Part shown: positions 7,787-14,287 of the stretch, piece after piece
How positions within the stretch are numbered: the first letter of the stretch is position 1
Layout of the letters: each line of letters begins with the position of its first letter
NCBI GenBank assembly: GCA_965370495.1
Contig: CBDUUV010000053.1
Location: 1-16,464, forward strand
DNA length: 16,464 nt
Source of the DNA: Krumholzibacterium sp965370495
Lineage (GTDB): Bacteria > Krumholzibacteriota > Krumholzibacteriia > Krumholzibacteriales > Krumholzibacteriaceae
Reading direction: 5' to 3'
Notes under the pieces: model-generated
Database searches by the model: none
What the model saw: only the letters and a program-made list of their open reading frames with translations
Told to the model about the DNA's origin: nothing
Made by a program: the position numbers and the translations under genes

Positions 7787-7837
7787 TATTTCATTAGCCG
7801 TTAACCAGATGCCCCCTCCTTTGTACAATTTACTGGT

Positions 7838-8944
7838 TTATATCCGTTCGGCCGCTATAAGCACCTCACAGACACGATCCACTATCTCAGGATCCATTTC
7901 CGGGAAAATCGGAAGAGTAATGCTTGTCCGCATCAATTTTTCCGAGACCGGAAAATCCCCTTCACTGTAACCCAGATACCTGAATGCCGGCTGCAGGTGG
8001 ACAGGAACAGGATAATGCCGTCCCCATCCTATCTCTGCATCCGAAAGCGCTCTTCCAACCGCTTCCCTGTTTTTACACCCCAGCGCGAAAAGATGATATA
8101 CCGACTTACAGTCCTGATGCTCTCTTGCCATCCAGTATCCCGTTCCCTCGAGATTCTTCTGATAGCGCCGGGCCAGGACACGCCGTTTTTCATTCCATTC
8201 ATCCAGGTATTTCAGTTTAACACTCAAAACCGCTGCCTGCAGGGCATGCAGCCTGAAATTATAACCTATCTCGCTATGTTCATTTTTTATTATCTGGCCA
8301 TGATGCCTGATGCCTTTTATCCTCTTCTGGAGTTCTTCATCGTTTGTAGTGACTGCGCCGCCTTCACCAAAAGACCCAAGGTTCTTGCTGGGATAGAAGG
8401 AAAAAGCAGCGGCATGCCCAAGGGAACCGGCACGTTTTCCCTTATAGAACGCGCCATGCGCCTGACAGGCATCTTCTATGACTATCAATTTGTGTTTTTC
8501 AGCGATCTCCAGAATCGGATCCATCTCGCAGGATTGTCCAAACAGGTGTACTGGTATTATAGCCTTGGTATTTTCTGTTATTACAGCTTCCAGTTTTTCG
8601 TAATCGATAAGGGCAGTATCCTTAAGTACATCGACGATTACCGGCCTGGCGCCTACGACGGCGATAGCCTCGACGGTGGCAATAAACGTGTTGGCCACAG
8701 TGATTACTTCGTCTCCAGGACCAATGTGATAACCAAGCATTGCCAAGACCAGCGCGGAAGTTCCGCTGCTTGTTCCCGCACAATATTCAGTACCGCAAAA
8801 TTCGGAATATTCCCTCTCGAACTTCTCAAGCCCGGGACCGAGTACGAAAGCAGTATTGTCTATAACTCCGGAAATAGCATCATCGACTTCCGACCTGATA
8901 CGCGCAGTTTGTTCACTAAGACTAAAAAACGCAATTTTACCCAT
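7838..8944 (-). CDS. DegT/DnrJ/EryC1-type PLP sugar aminotransferase (WbpE-like)
   Basis: A 368-residue fold-type I PLP enzyme that transaminates a keto nucleotide sugar, usually from glutamate. Visible features are the phosphate-binding GTSSGTSAL (residues 57-65), the IEDACQAHGA segment with D158 for the PLP pyridine nitrogen, the Schiff-base lysine K187 in SFYPSKNLGSFGEGGA, and the RHHGQ region further on. Length is normal for the family. The start is ATG 8944 with AGAGG 8 bases upstream; a TTG at 8962 is less likely. It is the first gene of the operon, downstream of an extended -10 promoter. With the dehydrogenase and acetyltransferase it fits a 3-amino-sugar pathway (WbpE, or GnnB if the sugar is not oxidised at C6). 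A dTDP-sugar role (QdtB/FdtB-like) is also possible, because rml-like genes lie next door. Confidence 0.92.
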   Translation of the reverse strand: MGKIAFFSLSEQTARIRSEVDDAISGVIDNTAFVLGPGLEKFEREYSEFCGTEYCAGTSSGTSALVLAMLGYHIGPGDEVITVANTFIATVEAIAVVGARPVIVDVLKDTALIDYEKLEAVITENTKAIIPVHLFGQSCEMDPILEIAEKHKLIVIEDACQAHGAFYKGKRAGSLGHAAAFSFYPSKNLGSFGEGGAVTTNDEELQKRIKGIRHHGQIIKNEHSEIGYNFRLHALQAAVLSVKLKYLDEWNEKRRVLARRYQKNLEGTGYWMAREHQDCKSVYHLFALGCKNREAVGRALSDAEIGWGRHYPVPVHLQPAFRYLGYSEGDFPVSEKLMRTSITLPIFPEMDPEIVDRVCEVLIAAERI

Positions 8945-8993
8945 AGATGTTGCCTCTTCCAATCAAGAATGTTTCCCTGACCCAAGTTTGTTA

Positions 8994-9002
8994 ATTATAT
9001 CA
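8994..9002 (-). promoter_or_regulatory. Extended -10 promoter for the glycan operon
   Basis: On the minus strand 9002 to 8994 reads TG-A-TATAAT, a perfect extended -10 element. No good -35 lies 17 bases upstream; TTGATA is present but only 8 bases away, which suits an extended -10 promoter that does not need a -35. Transcription would start near 8987, giving a leader of about 43 bases before ATG 8944. Confidence 0.55.
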
Positions 9003-9087
9003 CTTTTTATCAATTATTACTACCCCATATTTTAACTACCTTATATATTTGCAATTCGTACCCATATTCGTTTTTCGTTCGCGAAGC

Positions 9088-9117
9088 TTGACAGACGCTC
9101 CTTATATATAATATATA
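9088..9117 (+). promoter_or_regulatory. Promoter for the rmlC-like/rmlD genes
   Basis: A perfect -35 TTGACA lies at 9088-9093. Downstream is a TA-repeat tract holding several -10 candidates: TATAAT at 9107-9112 (spacing 13, too short), TAATAT at 9109-9114 (spacing 15) and TATATA at 9112-9117 (spacing 18). Which is used cannot be decided by eye. The 8-base palindrome TTCGCGAA (9078-9085) sits just upstream of the -35. The leader to ATG 9175 would be about 50 bases. Confidence 0.55.
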
Positions 9118-9174
9118 TACAACCTCAGCTTGAAGAAAAGAATGGTTGGTAGTATGGTTCACCCGGAGGTCATG

Positions 9175-9630
9175 ATGATTGAAGGAGTCACGGTTAAAAA
9201 ATTGAAGGTCATCCCTGATGAACGGGGCAGGCTCATGGAGATGGTAAGATCCGATGATGAAGAATTCACCGGATTCGGCCAAGTATATATGACAACCTGC
9301 TACAATGGAGTAGTCAAGGGATGGCATTACCACAGAAAACAGTACGACTTCATGTCCGTAGTGAAGGGGATGATGAAGATTGTACTGTATGATTCACGAA
9401 AAGACTCTCCCACGTACGGGGAAATAAACGAATTCTTTGCTGGTGAGCATAACACCATCAGGATAAAAATCCCGCCTGAAGTCTTCCACGGATTCAAATG
9501 CATCAGCCCGGGGGAAGCAATAGTTATAAACACCGTCTCGGAAACTTATAATTACGATGATCCTGATGAGTTCAGAACAGATCCACACAACAACGATATC
9601 CCCTACGATTGGAATCGCAAAGACGGCTGA
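9175..9630 (+). CDS. RmlC-like cupin, dTDP-4-dehydrorhamnose 3,5-epimerase family
   Basis: A 151-residue double-stranded beta-helix protein related to RmlC, which epimerises C3 and C5 of dTDP-4-keto-6-deoxyglucose. GVVKGWHYH at 45-53 corresponds to GVLRGLHYQ of RmlC, so H51 lines up with the catalytic histidine. KIVLYDSRKDSPTYG, IPPEVFHGF and SETYNY follow the family order. It is about 30 residues shorter than classical RmlC, and the usual Arg and Leu beside the histidine are Lys and Trp, so it may be a sugar isomerase or a catalytically different relative. ATG 9175 is chosen because GGAGG lies 5 bases upstream; upstream TTG 9130 and ATGs 9142, 9154 and 9172 lack a properly spaced site. rmlD follows after 19 bases. 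Confidence 0.8.
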   Translation: MIEGVTVKKLKVIPDERGRLMEMVRSDDEEFTGFGQVYMTTCYNGVVKGWHYHRKQYDFMSVVKGMMKIVLYDSRKDSPTYGEINEFFAGEHNTIRIKIPPEVFHGFKCISPGEAIVINTVSETYNYDDPDEFRTDPHNNDIPYDWNRKDG

Positions 9631-9649
9631 CCACTCCTGTGGAGTACCT

Positions 9650-10504
9650 ATGAAACGCGTTTACATAACCGGGTCGCGCGGCATGCTCGGCAAGGCTCTC
9701 GTTCCAGTCTTCAGGGAAAAATATGAGGTCAGGGCCACAGACCTTCCCGAACATGATATCCGCGATAAACCAGCTATAATTGACGATATCTGCTCTTTCC
9801 ATCCCAATTTTGTCCTTCATCTTGCATCTATGACCGATGTTGACGGATGTGAAAAAAACCCTCAGCAGGCTTACCTCTCCAATACTGCCGGAACCCGTAA
9901 TGTTGCCATTGCCTGCAGCAGGTGCGACGCAACAATGGCATATATCAGCACCGGGATGATCTATAACGGACGAAAGAAAGGCCCCTATATAGAATACGAT
10001 AAGCCTGATCCTGTAAATGTTTATGCTTCAACAAAATACCAGGGTGAATTGGAAATCGGGAAACTCCTTAAACATTTTTTTATTTTCAATACATGCTGGG
10101 TTTTTGGTGGAGGACGGCAGGACAGCAAATTCGTAGCCAGGATCCTCGAACTAGCCGTAAAAAACAATAAGCTCAGAGTAGTAAACGACAAAATCGGGTC
10201 ACCCACCTATACCGTGGACATGGCCAAAGCTATTTTCGGTTTTATCGAAAGTGGGAAATTCGGGCGTTACCATTGTGTCAACGAAGGCAGTGTCACCAGA
10301 TTCGGGCTGGCGAAGGAAATTCTTAGGATCGCCGGCATAACCGATTGTTTACTTACACCGGTTTCATCGGATGAATTTCCACTCCCCGCACCCCGCCCGG
10401 ATATGGAAGCTATGAGCAATTACGGCTTCCGGCTTCTGGGACTGGGTCCGATGCGCAAATGGCAGGACGCCCTCGAGGAATATATCAAAACGGTTCTGCT
10501 CTAG
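9650..10504 (+). CDS. rmlD: RmlD-like dTDP-4-dehydrorhamnose reductase (extended SDR)
   Basis: A 284-residue short-chain dehydrogenase of RmlD length. RmlD reduces dTDP-4-keto-rhamnose to dTDP-L-rhamnose with NAD(P)H. The coenzyme loop is G8-S-R-G11-M-L-G14, followed by LHLASMTDVDGCE (RmlD: NAAAYTAVDKAE), ISTGMIYNG at 99-107, and the catalytic Y125-A-S-T-K129. WVFGGG and DKIGSPTYTVDMAKAI are RmlD-family signatures. The third residue of the STD-type motif (STDYVF in RmlD) is glycine here. The start ATG 9650 has GGAG 5 bases upstream; a longer reading from 9557 would overlap the previous gene by 74 bases. It is co-transcribed with the RmlC-like gene. It could reduce a related 4-keto sugar rather than make rhamnose. 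No rmlB lies in the window. Confidence 0.82.
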   Translation: MKRVYITGSRGMLGKALVPVFREKYEVRATDLPEHDIRDKPAIIDDICSFHPNFVLHLASMTDVDGCEKNPQQAYLSNTAGTRNVAIACSRCDATMAYISTGMIYNGRKKGPYIEYDKPDPVNVYASTKYQGELEIGKLLKHFFIFNTCWVFGGGRQDSKFVARILELAVKNNKLRVVNDKIGSPTYTVDMAKAIFGFIESGKFGRYHCVNEGSVTRFGLAKEILRIAGITDCLLTPVSSDEFPLPAPRPDMEAMSNYGFRLLGLGPMRKWQDALEEYIKTVLL

Positions 10505-10554
10505 GATCGTTTTCCTGACAATCTGTCAAGTGTCATACATTGAACAGACAAGAT
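10505..10554. other. Convergent gap between rmlD and rmlA with small inverted repeats
   Basis: This 50-base stretch separates two genes that converge. It contains CTGACA-ATC-TGTCAAG (5-base arms) and, overlapping it, TCTGTCAA with a bulged partner TTGAACAGA. Either could act as a short bidirectional terminator hairpin, but the stems are weak and no T-run follows on either strand. Confidence 0.25.
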
Positions 10555-11286
10555 CTACTCCATTTTGTTGGCGCCGGTTTCAGCAACAAGGTTACTCGCT
10601 TTGTGCAGCGAAGAAAATGTTCCTGCATCCGTCCACCAACCATCGAGTACATCCCATGACAGGTTTCCTTTTTCGATATATGCATTATTGACGTCAGTGA
10701 TTTCGAGTTCACCCCTGTCTGACGGTTTGAGTTTCTTGATGATGTCAAAAACAGTATTATCATACATATATATTCCTGTAACGGCATATTGTGACTTTGG
10801 TTCAGCCGGTTTTTCCTCGATCCTGACAACCTTATCTCCATCCAGGATTGGAACCCCGAACCTCTTGGGATCAGGCACTTCTTTCAGCAGGATTTTTGCG
10901 CCGCTGCCCATTTGTTTGAAGTTGTTAACAGCTTCCCTTATATTTTTCTCGATAATATTGTCACCAAGTACCACACACACGCTATCGCCGCTGGCAAAAT
11001 ATTCTGCGAGTCCCAGCGCCTCGGCTATACCACCTTCCCCTTCCTGGTATGTATAATTTATATGTGCCAGCCCAAATTCACTCCCGTTCCCAAGTAACCT
11101 GAGAAAATCACCGGCATGACTCCCACCCGTTACCAGGAGAATATCACGTATTCCTGCGTTGATAAGTATTTGAATCGGATAATAGATCATTGGGTTGTCA
11201 TACACAGGCAAAAGATGCTTGTTTGTGATCTTTGTAAGCGGAAGCAGTCTTGAACCCAATCCTCCAGCCAGAATTATACCTTTCAT
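10555..11286 (-). CDS. rmlA: Glucose-1-phosphate thymidylyltransferase, short form
   Basis: A 243-residue sugar-phosphate nucleotidyltransferase. It joins dTTP and glucose-1-phosphate to dTDP-glucose, the entry point to dTDP-deoxysugars. Signatures are LAGGLGSRLLPLT at 6-18 (the nucleotide-binding glycine-rich loop; the usual Gly-Thr-Arg is Gly-Ser-Arg), NKHLLPVYDNPMIYYPI, GEGGIAEAL, LGDNI with D109 for the metal, EEKPAEP, and GWWTDAGTF. It is about 45 residues shorter than E. coli RmlA and lacks the C-terminal helices of the allosteric site, as in the short RmlA forms. ATG 11286 has AAGGAGAGG directly upstream. It is monocistronic, convergent with rmlD, and has its own good promoter. Specificity for dTTP rather than another NTP is family inference. 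Confidence 0.9.
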   Translation of the reverse strand: MKGIILAGGLGSRLLPLTKITNKHLLPVYDNPMIYYPIQILINAGIRDILLVTGGSHAGDFLRLLGNGSEFGLAHINYTYQEGEGGIAEALGLAEYFASGDSVCVVLGDNIIEKNIREAVNNFKQMGSGAKILLKEVPDPKRFGVPILDGDKVVRIEEKPAEPKSQYAVTGIYMYDNTVFDIIKKLKPSDRGELEITDVNNAYIEKGNLSWDVLDGWWTDAGTFSSLHKASNLVAETGANKME

Positions 11287-11320
11287 ATATCCTCTCCTTT
11301 TCAACAATAACGTGCGGTAA

Positions 11321-11349
11321 ATTATACCCTCAGGCCACATCAAATTCAA
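11321..11349 (-). promoter_or_regulatory. Promoter for rmlA
   Basis: On the minus strand TTGAAT (11349-11344) and TATAAT (11326-11321) are 17 bases apart, a near-consensus sigma-70 promoter. Transcription would start near 11314, leaving a leader of about 28 bases before ATG 11286. It is the cleanest promoter in the window. Confidence 0.7.
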
Positions 11350-11468
11350 GGAAAAGAGGTCATCGTCCTACGGGGGTTCTCTTTTTCGCCTGAGCCCCGG
11401 AATATCAGATCATCATAGTATTGAAGAATCCATTATTAATACCGACAACAAAATTAAACCATTGAACA
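11350..11468 (+). other. Leader region upstream of the trehalose cluster
   Basis: This stretch of 119 bases precedes the DUF5752-like gene. It must hold the promoter for the plus-strand trehalose genes if they are not read from further away, but I find no convincing -35/-10 pair; the last 55 bases are AT-rich. CGGGG (11371-11375) can pair with CCCCG (11395-11399) around a 19-base loop, a weak hairpin. No ribosome site precedes ATG 11469. Confidence 0.3.
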
Positions 11469-12218
11469 ATGGATATCAAAAGAGTAGAATCAGACCACGG
11501 TCGGACTGGCAAAGGAAATTCTTCATATTTCGGAAGTTCTCTCGTGACAAAGTCAAAAACATCGCATAAACCTTTTGATATCAGAGATTGCGCCATTGTT
11601 GCAATCGCGACAGGCAGAAAGTCCCAGAATCTCAAGGAACTCAGAGACACAATAGGCTTGATCAATCAGAGTAGTATTTATTATCACTTCTGGGGAGGGC
11701 TTCTCAGACCCCGTTTCGATGACCCTGAATACCACAATGATTTTGCCGCTTGGGCAAGACATGCTCTCCACGAAAAGATCCTCGCGGAACGCCTGGCCGT
11801 TATCGATCCTTCCGAGATACCTGATCTCGAAGATATAAGGCATGAACTAATTGATATTATAGATGAAAGGCTAGATGAAAACGAACACATCCCCTGGTGC
11901 AAACCGGATGAGCAGTTTCATTTCATCACATCACAGATCGTCGTCTTCAATACTAACAAGATCATCAGAAAAGCCACGGAACTCGTCACGATCATCCCTT
12001 CCTTGACTTCCAGCAGTATTTTCTATCACTTTATTGATGCAAGGAGACGCACCTTCGGGAATATCGACGATTTCAGCAGTTGGCTATATGGTTTTGATGG
12101 CCGATATAAAGACCTCTGTAAACTATTGGCGACAATAGATCCGTTTTTCTCGACATTGCCCGAGCTTCGCTCCCAGCTTTCAGCACTTGTAAAAAATTAT
12201 TTCAGGGAGAATGGCTAA
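11469..12218 (+). CDS. DUF5752-like protein of unknown function, two-repeat, coupled to TreT
   Basis: A 249-residue soluble protein with no signal peptide or membrane segment. It resembles, from memory, the DUF5752 family found beside trehalose synthase genes; no biochemical function is known to me. The sequence shows an internal duplication: residues about 36-137 and 150-247 align in order, with SSIYYHF (68-74) matching SSIFYHF (182-188), DFAAW (91-95) matching DFSSW (201-205), and LAVIDP (109-114) matching LATIDP (220-225). Both halves look helical, with a conserved His-Phe pair. The stop overlaps the TreT start by one base (TAATG), indicating translational coupling and probably matched amounts of the two proteins. 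ATG 11469 lacks a ribosome site; GTG 11544, with GGAAG 7 bases upstream, would give 224 residues and keep both repeats. A regulatory or partner role for TreT is inference. Confidence 0.8.
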   Translation: MDIKRVESDHGRTGKGNSSYFGSSLVTKSKTSHKPFDIRDCAIVAIATGRKSQNLKELRDTIGLINQSSIYYHFWGGLLRPRFDDPEYHNDFAAWARHALHEKILAERLAVIDPSEIPDLEDIRHELIDIIDERLDENEHIPWCKPDEQFHFITSQIVVFNTNKIIRKATELVTIIPSLTSSSIFYHFIDARRRTFGNIDDFSSWLYGFDGRYKDLCKLLATIDPFFSTLPELRSQLSALVKNYFRENG

Positions 12219-13459
12219 TGTCTTCAATACTTGAAGATTACGCTGCGATCGTAGGATGGGATGTAATTGATCAATTGCACCAACTCGTTGCTCCGCTCAA
12301 GGGGATCAGGATCGTTCATGTCAACTCTACAAAAAATGGAGGCGGAGTAGCCGAGATCCTGAACAAACTTGTACCCTTGAAGAAAGAGCTGGGAATCGAT
12401 GTATCGTGGGAAAACATCGATGGAAACGATGAATTTTTCAAATGCACAAAAAGTTTCCATAACGGGTTGCAGGGCAACAAGGTCGAAATACCCAGGACTC
12501 TCCTGAAGGTATTTGAAGATATCAATATGAAAAATGCCGACCGCCTTCGCGCGAAACTGGAAAATGCCGATATAGTTTTCATTCACGACCCTCAACCTGC
12601 TCCCCTTCTTCGATACTGTCCCGATAAAAAAGGTAAATGGATATGGAGATGTCATATTGACGTGAGCCGCCCGTTCAGGCCGGTCTGGAAATATCTCAGG
12701 AATTTTGTTAAGGATTATGATGCAAGTATATTTTCCCTGGCGGCTTTCGCCCAACCCCTCCCCCATACGGAATTTCTCATTCCTCCGAGTATAGACCCTC
12801 TGAGTGAAAAGAATATTGATCTCGACAAAAAGGAAATAGCCTCCATAGTATCGGGTTTTGGTATCGACCTCGCCCGCCCGATCATGCTCCAGGTTTCCCG
12901 TTTCGATACTTTCAAGGATCCTGTCGGAGTGATCCATGCCTTCAGGCTTACAAAGAAATTTGTACCGGATCTCCAGCTTGTACTTGCAGGCGGCGAAGCT
13001 ACTGATGATCCGGAATCACAAGCGGTTCTTGATGAAGTCAACCTTGCCGCCGACGGCGAGAAGGAGATTCACATTCTCCTTCTCCCTGCGGATGCACACA
13101 GAACGATCAATGCCCTTCAGAGAGCATCGGATATCATTCTCCAAAAATCGATCCGGGAAGGATTCGGGTTGACAGTTACCGAAGGAATGTGGAAAGGCAA
13201 ACCTGTTATCGGAGGAGATACCGGAGGCATCAGGATCCAGGTAGTCAACCACCAGACAGGATTTCTTGTCAACGCTCCTGAAGGCGCCGCGTTGAGGGCA
13301 CGCTATCTCCTCTTTCATAGAGACCGCCTTAAGGAAATGGGTGACAAGGCACACAATTTTGTTAAGGAAAATTTTCTGTTAACAAGACACCTGAGAGAAT
13401 ATCTGACTACTATGGTCTCGTTACTTCATGGAGAGGGAGACCGAATCGAGCTTACCTGA
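12218..13459 (+). CDS. treT: Trehalose synthase, TreT-type GT4
   Basis: A 413-residue GT-B enzyme. TreT joins glucose from a nucleotide sugar (ADP- or UDP-glucose) to free glucose to form trehalose, reversibly. Family features are HVNSTKNGGGVAEIL near residues 34-48 with its triple glycine, VFIHDPQP, WRCHIDVSRP, VSRFDTFKDPVGVI, LVLAGGEATDDPES, and the donor E-x7-E motif in EGFGLTVTE followed by GGDTGGIRIQV. Length fits archaeal and bacterial TreT. The ATG overlaps the preceding stop by one base and has AGGGAG 8 bases upstream. otsB follows after 6 bases. Some relatives are simple glucosyltransferases, but the trehalose genes on both sides support TreT. Confidence 0.87.
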   Translation: MSSILEDYAAIVGWDVIDQLHQLVAPLKGIRIVHVNSTKNGGGVAEILNKLVPLKKELGIDVSWENIDGNDEFFKCTKSFHNGLQGNKVEIPRTLLKVFEDINMKNADRLRAKLENADIVFIHDPQPAPLLRYCPDKKGKWIWRCHIDVSRPFRPVWKYLRNFVKDYDASIFSLAAFAQPLPHTEFLIPPSIDPLSEKNIDLDKKEIASIVSGFGIDLARPIMLQVSRFDTFKDPVGVIHAFRLTKKFVPDLQLVLAGGEATDDPESQAVLDEVNLAADGEKEIHILLLPADAHRTINALQRASDIILQKSIREGFGLTVTEGMWKGKPVIGGDTGGIRIQVVNHQTGFLVNAPEGAALRARYLLFHRDRLKEMGDKAHNFVKENFLLTRHLREYLTTMVSLLHGEGDRIELT

Positions 13460-13465
13460 TTCATC

Positions 13466-14287
13466 ATGGTTTACCTGAATGGAACAAGAGTCATGAAGAT
13501 ACTTAAACCCGGGGTTGATCCAGATAAATTCCTACAATCCCTATCCTCTTCGAAAAACAGGCTATTACTTCTTGATTACGATGGAACGATAGCTCCTTTC
13601 CGAATCAGAAGAGAAAAAGCATATCCATATGACGGTATCCGGCCCCTCCTGAAAAAAATACAGACAATCTCGGGATGCAGATTGATCATCATAACCGGCA
13701 GAACAGCTTCAGAACTCGCCACGCTCATTAAAATCGATCCCTCCCCCGAGATATGGGGCTGTCACGGATGGGAACGTCTGCTTCCTGATGGCAGCTATAT
13801 CAAGCCGGAACTTGATCCAGCCACAATATCGGGATTGAAAGCGATAGCAGCATGGTCGGAAGGAAACGATCTCGGGATGCATTTCGAAATAAAAACCGCT
13901 TCTGTAGCTATCCACTGGAGAGGACTTCCCAAATCGCTACGTCAGAAGATCATAGCTTGTGTTGAAAAGGACCTTCCGCCCATTGCAGCGAAAAGTGGAT
14001 TGATACTGAAAGAGTTCAATGGCGGTATAGAGATACTTCCTGCAGGCAGGAATAAAGGTTATGCGGTACGAAAGATACTTGATGAATCAGGTGATACCCC
14101 TGTCGTCGCCTACTTCGGGGATGATATGACCGATGAACATGCTTTTCGCGCCATTGACGGGCATGGGTTGAGCATTCTGGTTAATGCCTCGTTGAGAGAG
14201 ACATCCGCCGATCTCTGGATTAAACCTCCTGGAGAAATTCTTGCATTCTTTCAAAGCTGGATAGATTACTGCGGGTTGGAACAATGA
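13466..14287 (+). CDS. otsB: Trehalose-6-phosphate phosphatase
   Basis: A 273-residue HAD-superfamily phosphatase that removes phosphate from trehalose-6-phosphate, the second step of the OtsA/OtsB route. HAD motifs are complete: motif I is D37-Y-D39-G-T-I-A-P-F with D37 as nucleophile and D39 as acid/base, motif II lies in LIIITGRT, a lysine in NKGYAVRKIL serves as motif III, and YFGDDMTDEHAF is motif IV with the magnesium-binding aspartates. GCHGWER and GGIEILPAG are trehalose-phosphatase cap-region signatures. ATG 13466 has a poor ribosome site; ATG 13493 (nine residues shorter) is an alternative. The gene overlaps otsA by four bases (ATGA), so the two are translationally coupled. Confidence 0.93.
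   Translation: MVYLNGTRVMKILKPGVDPDKFLQSLSSSKNRLLLLDYDGTIAPFRIRREKAYPYDGIRPLLKKIQTISGCRLIIITGRTASELATLIKIDPSPEIWGCHGWERLLPDGSYIKPELDPATISGLKAIAAWSEGNDLGMHFEIKTASVAIHWRGLPKSLRQKIIACVEKDLPPIAAKSGLILKEFNGGIEILPAGRNKGYAVRKILDESGDTPVVAYFGDDMTDEHAFRAIDGHGLSILVNASLRETSADLWIKPPGEILAFFQSWIDYCGLEQ

Noticed and set aside
7797..7820. Small frame near a stranded AAAGGAGG in the gap before the sugar transferase gene
   Set aside because: The nearest ATG on that strand is about 20 bases away and opens only 24 codons that run into the next gene.
7997..8980. A 327-codon open frame on the plus strand, opposite the aminotransferase gene
   Set aside because: It lies wholly antisense to a gene with clear DegT-family motifs, and its translation shows no recognisable motif or sensible composition; a shadow of the real gene.
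9557..9649. N-terminal extension of the rmlD reading frame
   Set aside because: It would overlap the RmlC-like gene by 74 bases and precede the conserved Rossmann start; ATG 9650 has its own GGAG site.
11329..11394. Inverted pair CTCAGGC / GCCTGAG across the rmlA-trehalose intergenic region
   Set aside because: Only 7 bases per arm with about 50 bases between them; a match of this size is expected by chance in a region this long.
11371..11399. Possible leader hairpin or riboswitch before the trehalose cluster
   Set aside because: The stem is only five pairs around a 19-base loop and matches no riboswitch consensus that I know.
12224..12937. A 237-codon open frame on the minus strand inside treT
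   Set aside because: Antisense to the well-supported TreT coding sequence, with no ribosome site or domain signature.
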